Shown here: in pieces, positions 55,790-62,333 of the stretch | Layout: each line of letters begins with the position of its first letter | How positions within the stretch are numbered: the stretch's first letter is position 1 | Origin: Alphaproteobacteria bacterium | GTDB lineage: Bacteria; Pseudomonadota; Alphaproteobacteria; Micropepsales; Micropepsaceae | Reading direction: 5' to 3' | NCBI GenBank assembly: GCA_016124635.1 | Contig: WGNJ01000001.1 | Location: 1 to 64,000 of the forward strand | Length of the DNA stretch: 64,000 bases | Program-made: the position numbers and the translations under genes | Notes under the pieces: model-generated | Seen by the model: only the letters and a program-made list of their open reading frames with translations | What the model was told of the DNA's origin: nothing | The model's database searches: none

Positions 55790-56271
55790 GACGATCTCCC
55801 CTTTGCCGCCTTCGTGCCCAAACGTTGTGTCAAAACTTCGACAATCGGCCGCTGACCCTTCAGGATTTTGGCCATCGCCACATCCGGCGTGAACCAGCCC
55901 GCTCGGTCGACTTCCGGGAATCGGCGCAAACGCCCTGATTTCGGCGGCCATTCCATCACGAATTCGTTGCTGCGGATCGCCGCCGCGTCCAAATCGCCTT
56001 CCGCGGCAAACGCGATCACGATCTTACGGCTGGGCTGGCGAAAGCTGCCGAGTTCGCTCAGCCGCGCGCTTATCTTCACGCCCGTTTCCTCTTCGAACTC
56101 ACGCCGCGCCGCCGCCTCGAGATTCTCGTCGTCTTCGACCAGCCCCTTTGGGATGGACCAAGCGCCCTCGTCTTTGTTCGCCCAGAACGGTCCGCCGGGG
56201 TGAACGAGGAACACCTCGAGCGCTGTCGGCGCACCGCGATAGAGCAGAATCCCGGCACTGCGTTCGGACAT
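55786..56271 (-). CDS. Nudix hydrolase
   Basis: 161 aa. The Nudix box is complete at residues 43-65 (GLVEDDENLEAAARREFEEETGV), matching GX5EX7REUXEEXGU. The surrounding AGILLYRGAPTALEVFLVHPGGPFWANKDEGAWSIPKG resembles the proteins that hydrolyse nucleoside diphosphate derivatives in housecleaning, but the substrate is not set. Cytoplasmic. It heads a two-gene operon with the small exported protein. The position between that gene and the metallo-beta-lactamase gene on the other strand shows no further link. Confidence 0.93.
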   Translation of the reverse strand: MSERSAGILLYRGAPTALEVFLVHPGGPFWANKDEGAWSIPKGLVEDDENLEAAARREFEEETGVKISARLSELGSFRQPSRKIVIAFAAEGDLDAAAIRSNEFVMEWPPKSGRLRRFPEVDRAGWFTPDVAMAKILKGQRPIVEVLTQRLGTKAAKGRSS

Positions 56272-56434
56272 GTCGTTGCCTTCAAGTCACTCGGCCAGAA
56301 GATCGGACCATTAGTTGAATGCGACAACCGGGGATTTGCCGACATTGCGTGACCTCTAACCAAGAAAAAACGGTGCCTTGTCGCCGCTGCAACCATCATG
56401 CAACCGTTGAGCGTCTATCCGGGGGCACAGCGCC

Positions 56435-57367
56435 ATGAAGCGAATCTTGCAGTTGCTCGTAGTTGTGCTCGTCATCGGCCTCGGTGCGCTTGCCTGGACC
56501 TTCACGCCCGCGACACTCCCGGTGCCGCCCGCGACCGCGGTGACGTTGCCGCCCGCGATGACGACGCAAGGAGTCGAGATCAGGGCCATTCTCGCGGGCA
56601 AGATGATGTCGCGCGCCGGCATGGCCTATCGCGGCGGCAGCATGTTGGAAGAGCGCGTCTTCGGCATGGGCGGCATCCTCGTCCAACATCCCAGAGGAAC
56701 GTTGTTGTTCGACACCGGCTTCGGCAGCGCGGTCGACGAGCAATTCAAGATGACGCCGTGGCTCATGCAGGAAACGGCGCGCTACGAAAAAGAACCGACG
56801 GTTGCCGCTCAACTGCAGAGCGCCGGCATTTCACCATCGTCGCTCACGGGTGTCGTGTTGACCCACGCGCATTGGGATCACGTCAGCGGCCTTGTCGATC
56901 TTCCTGGCGTACCGGTGTTTGTGCCGCAAGCTGAACTCGACTTCATCAACAGCGGCGATCCGGCGAGCGCGCTCGCCCGCCAGATCGGAACGAAGAATTA
57001 CCAAGTCTACGATTTCGACGGCGGACCTTATCTCGGCTTCGAGAAGAGCCATGATTTCTTCGGTGACGGCTCGGTGGTGGTCGTACCCGCACCCGGCCAT
57101 ACGCCGGGCTCGATCTTTGCCTTCATCACCACATCGGATGGCCGACGCTACGCGCTGATCGGCGACACCGCATGGCAGAGCGAAGGCGTCGATCTCCCGG
57201 CCGAAAAACCTTGGCTGTCGCGCACGCTCGTCGACACCGATCCCGCGGAAGTGCGCGCCCTCCTGATCAAGCTGCATCAGCTGAAGCAATCGCTGCCCAA
57301 CCTGATCGTCGTCCCCGCCCACGATCGTCGAGTGTGGGAAACGCTGCCGAGATTGGGTGCGCAGTAG
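56435..57367 (+). CDS. Metallo-beta-lactamase fold hydrolase with N-terminal membrane anchor
   Basis: 310 aa. An N-terminal hydrophobic segment (about 4-22) probably anchors or exports it. The metal-binding motif is HAHWDH at 144-149, followed by GHTPGSIFAF (about 230) and GDTAWQ (about 253), with a final H in PAHDRRVW (about 298). It resembles the AHL-lactonase-like, class I group of quorum-quenching and other hydrolases; substrate unknown. The next gene, a GIY-YIG nuclease, begins just two bases after its stop, so they may share a transcript. Confidence 0.88.
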   Translation: MKRILQLLVVVLVIGLGALAWTFTPATLPVPPATAVTLPPAMTTQGVEIRAILAGKMMSRAGMAYRGGSMLEERVFGMGGILVQHPRGTLLFDTGFGSAVDEQFKMTPWLMQETARYEKEPTVAAQLQSAGISPSSLTGVVLTHAHWDHVSGLVDLPGVPVFVPQAELDFINSGDPASALARQIGTKNYQVYDFDGGPYLGFEKSHDFFGDGSVVVVPAPGHTPGSIFAFITTSDGRRYALIGDTAWQSEGVDLPAEKPWLSRTLVDTDPAEVRALLIKLHQLKQSLPNLIVVPAHDRRVWETLPRLGAQ

Positions 57368-57368
57368 G

Positions 57369-58205
57369 ATGCTGTTCGAGGGTAGTCGCCAGGATATCGA
57401 ACAATTTCTTCGGTCGATCGGACGAAGCTATTACGTTTATGCGCTATGCCGCGCTGACGGGCGTCCGTTCTACATTGGTAAAGGGACCAATTTGCGCGTG
57501 CTTGAGCACGAGGCCGAGGCCCGGCGGCACCACCCAATCGGCGAGAGCAATCCCTTCAAATGTAACGTGATCCGGAAAATCATCCGCGAAGGCGGCAGCG
57601 TTCTCTATCGCATCGATTCCACCTACACATCCGACAAGGAACTCGCGTGTCTCGAGCGTGAGGCAGAACTGATTCGCCAGCATGGTCGACTGCACGAAGG
57701 CGGTTATCTCACTAATCTCGCTGGTGGGATGGGGAACGCATCTGGCGCCGCACCGTTCAGCCTTGCTCGGCACGCTGCGACGCTATCGGGCGAGCCGGAG
57801 AACAATCCCGAACGCGCCACACTTAATCGCTTTCTCCAAGGTATCGGCCCAGTCGCTAGCGTGCCTGTAAAGCCAATTGGCCAGATCGCACGAATTCTTC
57901 CGACGACACCTCACCCATCGCCGCGCCAACCAACTCTGCGAGCGGCATACGCGTTGATCGCGAGCGCTTCTGCCTGGGGGCTGCAATTGGAAAATGACGT
58001 GCGAATACCTCGTCGCTTCACATTTGAGGACGTAAACGCGATTGTCGAGAATGGTGTCTCGCGCGACATTCTGAAGGCTGGTATGGCGACCTTAATTCCA
58101 AGCTCAGACCCAAGTGCAGAAGCGTTCGCCCTGTCAGCACCACAAGTTGGAATTATGGTCTCGCTCGTTGGACGCGAGATGCTTGCCGAACGCGGGCTCT
58201 TGTAA
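57369..58205 (+). CDS. GIY-YIG nuclease, LEM-3-like, with uncharacterised C-terminal domain
   Basis: 278 aa. The catalytic domain is at about 18-125: YYVYALCRADGRPFYIGKGTNLRVLEHE holds the YVY...FYIGKG core, R43 and H47, and LACLEREAELIRQHG supplies the metal-binding Glu; this spacing fits the LEM-3/Ankle1-like subgroup. Residues about 140-278 form a separate domain, rich in helix, that I do not recognise. No toxin-antitoxin, restriction or phage partner is next to it. The preceding metallo-beta-lactamase gene ends one base before the ATG. GTG 57357 is an alternative start. Confidence 0.85.
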   Translation: MLFEGSRQDIEQFLRSIGRSYYVYALCRADGRPFYIGKGTNLRVLEHEAEARRHHPIGESNPFKCNVIRKIIREGGSVLYRIDSTYTSDKELACLEREAELIRQHGRLHEGGYLTNLAGGMGNASGAAPFSLARHAATLSGEPENNPERATLNRFLQGIGPVASVPVKPIGQIARILPTTPHPSPRQPTLRAAYALIASASAWGLQLENDVRIPRRFTFEDVNAIVENGVSRDILKAGMATLIPSSDPSAEAFALSAPQVGIMVSLVGREMLAERGLL

Positions 58206-58705
58206 GGCTAAGGCTGCCGAAGCTGCTGTGACACATCAGGCATCATCGATTGGAAAGCGTGGGGATATGTAAACTGCCCCTCCAATTCCCCAGCTGTAAC
58301 TCGCGACATGCTTAGTGCGCCTCCTGATGATCAAACGTTCTCAAAACTTTTGACAACCGATCTCTTACTGCCCGCATTGCGACCTATCATCGTATGGAAC
58401 GCCAGACGCGTGCACCGCGACATGCTCACTGGAATCGAACATCAAGGTACAACGAAGCGGAGCCACTCCTAGCCAAAGCAGCACAAGGCAAGCGCGGGTT
58501 GCTCCTTCTCCCTGCGCGCCGCGCGAATGGAGGTGCATTGTAAGACCGTTTACAATTTCGCAATCGTCAGGAAGTGCTGCCGCCATTAGTCGGCGCAATG
58601 AGCGTTCGAATACGAAACCGTAAATATACAATCACCCGCCGCTTCGTAATGTGACTCTGCCTCCATCACCCGCGCGCCGACGAATGTCATGGCGTGGAGC
58701 AGAGC
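58206..58705. other. Intergenic region before the glycosylation cluster, mostly empty
   Basis: 500 bp between the GIY-YIG gene and the GT2 gene. No convincing ORF: a minus-strand frame at 58365-58631 (88 codons) lacks a family and a ribosome-binding site. A perfect palindrome is at 58537-58556. The DNA is noticeably more AT-rich than the genes on either side. It may hold the promoter of the glycosyltransferase cluster and remnants of a decayed gene. Confidence 0.55.
58537..58556. promoter_or_regulatory. Perfect palindrome ATTGTAA-N6-TTACAAT
   Basis: Seven-bp arms (58537-58543 and 58550-58556) with a six-base spacer, 150 bp before the GT2 start. The geometry is that of CRP/FNR-family operators (TGTGA-N6-TCACA) with different half-site letters. 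In an AT-rich gap it is a plausible operator for the downstream cluster. Confidence 0.5.
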
Positions 58706-59836
58706 ATGCTTCAAATCCGTCATGAACCAACTCCGGCCGCGTTGATCGGCGGACCTCTGGTTTCGATCGTCGTCCCCACCCTCAACGAGCGCGCCAACGT
58801 GAACATGGTCATCGAGGCCTTGCGGCACGCGATGGGTACTCTGCCGTGGGAGGTCATCTTCGTCGACGACAACTCGAAAGACGGAACGGCTGAAGAAGCC
58901 AAGCAAATTGCTCGATCAGACAATCACGTCCGCTGCATCCGTCGGATCGGCCGCAGAGGTCTGGCTTCGGCCGGCGCTGAGGGATTTCTCGCGTCTTCCG
59001 CCCCGTACGTCGCGCTCATGGATGGCGACCTGCAGCATGACGAAACCCTGTTGCCTCAAATGTTTCAAATGTTGGAGAGCGGCGACGATGTCGTCATCGC
59101 CAGCCGCTACATCGCAGGGGGATCATCAAGCGGCTTGGCAAGCACAGAACGCGCAACCCTATCGTTGTGGGGCGGGCTCTTGGCCAATCGTCTGTTGAAG
59201 ATTCGCTGCTCCGACGCAATGAGTGGTTTCTTCATGATGCGCCGCGAGGTATTCGACAAGCTTGCCCCGCGGCTATCGACTATCGGCTTCAAGCTGCTCG
59301 CTGATATCTTGGCTTCTGCCGACCAGCCGCTTGCGATCGCTGAGTTGCCCCTGCGCTTCCGCGCGCGCCTTGCCGGCGACAGTAAGCTCGACACCGGTGT
59401 GAAGGTCGACTTCCTGTTGTTGCTGCTTGACAAGACCGTGGGCCGCGTTGCGCCGGTGCGGTTCGTCCTTTTCTCGCTCATTGGCGCTTCAGGCCTTGCC
59501 GTGCACATGGCGGCACTGGCGTTCTTGCATTTGATTGCCGGCATCGGATTTGAGCTCGCTCAGGCTTTGGCGGCGAGCGTCGCGATGACGAGCAACTTCC
59601 TCATCAACAATGCCGTGACTTATCGCGATCGCAGGCTCAACGGAGCAAGGCTCCTGACAGGCCTGTTGACGTTCTACGCCATTTGCGCGGTCGGCTTCAT
59701 CGCCAACGTAGGAATTGCGAATGCCGTCTTTACAAGCGGCACAAATTGGCTGCTGGCCGGCGTCGCCGGCGCCTGCGTCGGGGCCGTGTGGAATTTCGCA
59801 ATGTCGAGTCAGCTGACATGGAAAGCGTCGACGTGA
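58706..59836 (+). CDS. Family 2 glycosyltransferase with GtrA domain (dolichyl/undecaprenyl-phosphate mannosyltransferase type)
   Basis: 376 aa. The GT2 catalytic domain (about 18-235) shows VSIVVPTLNERANV, FVDDNSKDGT (53-61), the DxD motif DGD at 106-108 and QHDE. The C-terminal 130 residues are four membrane helices of a GtrA-like domain. Proteins of this build transfer a sugar, usually mannose or glucose, from nucleotide sugar to undecaprenyl phosphate at the inner membrane. A GT39-type transferase gene two genes on would then use the lipid-linked sugar. The start is ATG 58706; the GTG at 58694 is an option. Confidence 0.9.
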   Translation: MLQIRHEPTPAALIGGPLVSIVVPTLNERANVNMVIEALRHAMGTLPWEVIFVDDNSKDGTAEEAKQIARSDNHVRCIRRIGRRGLASAGAEGFLASSAPYVALMDGDLQHDETLLPQMFQMLESGDDVVIASRYIAGGSSSGLASTERATLSLWGGLLANRLLKIRCSDAMSGFFMMRREVFDKLAPRLSTIGFKLLADILASADQPLAIAELPLRFRARLAGDSKLDTGVKVDFLLLLLDKTVGRVAPVRFVLFSLIGASGLAVHMAALAFLHLIAGIGFELAQALAASVAMTSNFLINNAVTYRDRRLNGARLLTGLLTFYAICAVGFIANVGIANAVFTSGTNWLLAGVAGACVGAVWNFAMSSQLTWKAST

Positions 59837-59920
59837 ATCGACGCGGCGCAATTACCAATCCGTATAAACACCAATCACAACGGCCCCGGTATCATCAACC
59901 GAGTCATCGGGGGATAGTCC

Positions 59921-60298
59921 ATGAACAAACTGGCGACTGCGTTCGACGGACCTTTGGTACCGAACGGGATCTATGAGCCGGTGCCGAGGCAATGGGGCGA
60001 TTACCTCATCCTCGCCATCGGCCCGTCGTACAAGGTGAAAGTTCTGACGCTACGGCCAAGCGCCGCTATATCGCTGCAGCGGCACACCAGGCGATCCGAG
60101 CATTGGGTTGTTCTCGAGGGCGAGGCGGAAGCCGTCGTCAACGACAAGATCTTCGCAATGCGCGCCAACGACGCTCTCGATGTCCCCTGCGGAGCGATCC
60201 ACCGGCTCAAGAACATCGGTACCACGGCGCTGCGCGTTGTCGAGGTACAAAGCGGCAGCTACGTCGAAGAGGATGACATCGAACGTTTCGACGTTTGA
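59921..60298 (+). CDS. Cupin, mannose-6-phosphate isomerase type II-like
   Basis: 125 aa. A single cupin with the metal site: ISLQRHTRRSEHWVVLEGEAEAVV carries the HxH...E pattern and DVPCGAIHRLKNIG the distal His. These sequences match the C-terminal cupin of GDP-mannose pyrophosphorylase/M6P isomerase. In this cluster it may isomerise fructose 6-phosphate to mannose 6-phosphate for GDP-mannose, or tune glycosylation. GGGGGA lies upstream of the ATG. It sits between the two membrane glycosyltransferases with gaps of 84 and 45 bp on the same strand, so it belongs to the cluster. Confidence 0.9.
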   Translation: MNKLATAFDGPLVPNGIYEPVPRQWGDYLILAIGPSYKVKVLTLRPSAAISLQRHTRRSEHWVVLEGEAEAVVNDKIFAMRANDALDVPCGAIHRLKNIGTTALRVVEVQSGSYVEEDDIERFDV

Positions 60299-60343
60299 GG
60301 CGCAGAAGTCTACTTTCGAGAGGATGGAAGGGCTTGGTTCAAA

Positions 60344-61948
60344 ATGGCGACTGTCGACGCCTTTGATTTTGTATCGTCGCGCGCCCGCGCGTTCGGTCGA
60401 ACCGTTCTTGGAACGCTTGCTCCTTCAAAATCATCGGCATCAGCAAGCGCTACGACCGCCGTCTCGATAATTACATGCTGTCTTATGTTCCGAATGGCCT
60501 TGGCGCTATCGAGCGGCTTCGGCACGGACGAAGCCTACTCGTTGTCGAACGCGCACAACTTGGCGCTGTCGTATTTCGACCATCCGCCGCTGCATTATTG
60601 GATCGCCCATTTTTCGCAAGCTCTGTTCGGCAACACCCGATTGGTCCGACTCCCATTCGTGATCATGTTCGCCGGCACAGGCTGGTTCATATTTCGCCTT
60701 ACGCAACGACTCTTTGGAAATTCCGCCGGCATCTGGGCACTGCTGAGCCTAAATCTCTCCGGCTTTTTCACAGTCGCAGCGGGAACCTGGGTCCTGCCGG
60801 ATGGACCGCTGCTCCTTTGCCTCGCGGCGGCGGCAGATACATTCGTCACGATCATCCAGGACTCGAACGGCGAACAGGCGAGCCAGCTTTCCAATTGGTT
60901 GCGGATAGGTTTGTGGCTCGGACTCGCAGGCCTCTCCAAATACCAAGCCATCGCGCTTCCGGTCGGCATGGCGCTCTTCGTCGTGACCATGTCTAAGTAC
61001 AGAAATTTGCTTCGCTCGCCTGCGCCATACCTCGCAGGCGCCTTAGCGCTCGCCATTGTATCGCCTGTATTCATTTGGAATATGGAGAACGGTTGGGCGT
61101 CGATACTCTTTCAAGCGCATCGCGGAGCCCAGCAGGCGGTCTGGAAGCCGGCTCACGTTGTGACAATTACGCTGGGCCAAATCCTTTTTATCCTGCCCTG
61201 GGTCTTTGTCCCCTTGTCCTGGGCCACTGCAACGGCAATGCGCTTGGGGCGGGCGTCGGAGGGTGATTGGCTTTGTCTGTGTTTCGCATTGCCGCTCATC
61301 GTCGTTGTAACGCTGATCCCATTGTTCGGGCCGCCGGGATTGCCGCATTGGAGTATGGCGGGGTGGATTTTTCTCTTCCCGGTCCTTGGCCGTTGGCTCG
61401 CCGACGCTAGTAGCCGGGCGCGACGGTGGCCTTTGTTATGGGCTCAGGCCTCTGCCGGTCTACTCGTTGCCCTCTGCGTGGTGTTAGCCGTCCAGGCAGA
61501 GACCGGCTGGCTGAAGAAGATCGCGCCAGCTGCCTTCGCCAAGAGTGATCCATCGACCGAGGCGCTGGCGTGGGATGAACTGAAGCCGGTGGTCAATCGC
61601 GATTTGAGAACACACCGTGCGGATTTTGTCGTCGCGATGCGCTGGAACGAAGCGGGCAAGATCGATCTCGCCCTCGGGGGTGAGTCGCCTGTTCTCATCT
61701 TTGGCAAGGATCCCAGAAATTTCGCATTCCGCGCACCATCGTCGTCGCATTTCGTGGGACACGACGCGCTCGTAGTCGGCTTGGCGGCGACGGCACGCGA
61801 AGATCTCGACAACCTCAGAGGTTACTTCTCGGAGGTGATCCCCATTGGCAACGTTCCGATTACCCGCGGCGGCCGCAAAGAATTGGAAGTCGATTTGTTC
61901 TGGGCTCACAAGCTTTTGCGCCCCTACCCGCTTCCCACGCGCGACTAG
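60344..61948 (+). CDS. Family 39 (PMT/ArnT-like) membrane glycosyltransferase
   Basis: 534 aa with about ten membrane helices in the first 400 residues and a periplasmic C-terminal part of about 130 residues. The first loop carries the diagnostic FGTDEAYSLSNAHNLALSYFDHPPLHYWIA (GT-39 acidic pair and DHPPLHYW), shared with ArnT and bacterial protein O-mannosyltransferases. It probably moves a sugar from undecaprenyl phosphate, made by the GT2/GtrA protein upstream, to lipid A, a polysaccharide or protein in the periplasm. The cluster with the cupin supports mannose as sugar, but acceptor and sugar are not shown by sequence. The N-terminal 40 residues look non-conserved. Confidence 0.85.
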   Translation: MATVDAFDFVSSRARAFGRTVLGTLAPSKSSASASATTAVSIITCCLMFRMALALSSGFGTDEAYSLSNAHNLALSYFDHPPLHYWIAHFSQALFGNTRLVRLPFVIMFAGTGWFIFRLTQRLFGNSAGIWALLSLNLSGFFTVAAGTWVLPDGPLLLCLAAAADTFVTIIQDSNGEQASQLSNWLRIGLWLGLAGLSKYQAIALPVGMALFVVTMSKYRNLLRSPAPYLAGALALAIVSPVFIWNMENGWASILFQAHRGAQQAVWKPAHVVTITLGQILFILPWVFVPLSWATATAMRLGRASEGDWLCLCFALPLIVVVTLIPLFGPPGLPHWSMAGWIFLFPVLGRWLADASSRARRWPLLWAQASAGLLVALCVVLAVQAETGWLKKIAPAAFAKSDPSTEALAWDELKPVVNRDLRTHRADFVVAMRWNEAGKIDLALGGESPVLIFGKDPRNFAFRAPSSSHFVGHDALVVGLAATAREDLDNLRGYFSEVIPIGNVPITRGGRKELEVDLFWAHKLLRPYPLPTRD

Positions 61949-62168
61949 TCGAAAGGCGAATCCGTTTTGCTACGAAAATAAAACACGAGACGACACGGCC
62001 CGACCGCCTTGACCAAGCATATGATCGGGATACTGTGGCTGCAGCCGCGAGATTGCGGGCCGCGGCGGCCGGAGTTCGGCACCCAGGAAATCATCGGCAA
62101 CGACAACGCTGAGGTAGAGCGAATGCGGGTGCATGCCCCCGCCCATCGACACGAGATCGTGACACATC
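61949..62168. other. Gap after the GT39 gene up to the orphan terminator
   Basis: 220 bp with no ORF that has a recognisable family on either strand. It could be an untranslated leader/trailer or a small RNA whose end is the terminator at 62169-62204. I see no clear promoter. Confidence 0.45.
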
Positions 62169-62204
62169 AAGCGTCACGCGTTGGAGCTTTCGTGACGCTT
62201 TTTT
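62169..62204 (+). terminator. Strong intrinsic terminator, 220 bp after the GT39 stop
   Basis: Perfect 10-bp stem AAGCGTCACG/CGTGACGCTT (62169-62178 with 62191-62200), a 12-nt loop and then four more T. It faces the plus strand. It either ends the glycosyltransferase transcript after a long trailer or closes a small RNA in the gap. The pepN start is 130 bp further on. Confidence 0.85.
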
Positions 62205-62333
62205 CCGCGGAAATCAGCCATTGTGCGAATGTGCGAACTTTAGAAACATCAATGCACGGCCGCGGCCGCCAACCGCCCTCGCCTCGCCCCGCCGGATCGC
62301 CTATGTAGGCCACCTGAAACGCACGAGCACCCA
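62205..62333. other. Upstream region of pepN
   Basis: About 130 bp between the terminator and the pepN start. It must hold the pepN promoter, but no -35/-10 pair stands out. A CG-rich stretch at 62260-62300 could not be assigned. Confidence 0.4.

Noticed and set aside
58365..58631. Minus-strand 88-codon frame in the gap before the GT2 gene
   Set aside because: No ribosome-binding site, no family, and the gap is AT-rich and probably non-coding.
61970..62170. Minus-strand 66-codon frame in the same gap
   Set aside because: No ribosome-binding site and no family; position between two plus-strand genes gives no support.
62009..62308. Plus-strand 99-codon frame between the GT39 gene and pepN
   Set aside because: It runs through the strong terminator hairpin at 62169-62204 and has no recognisable domain.
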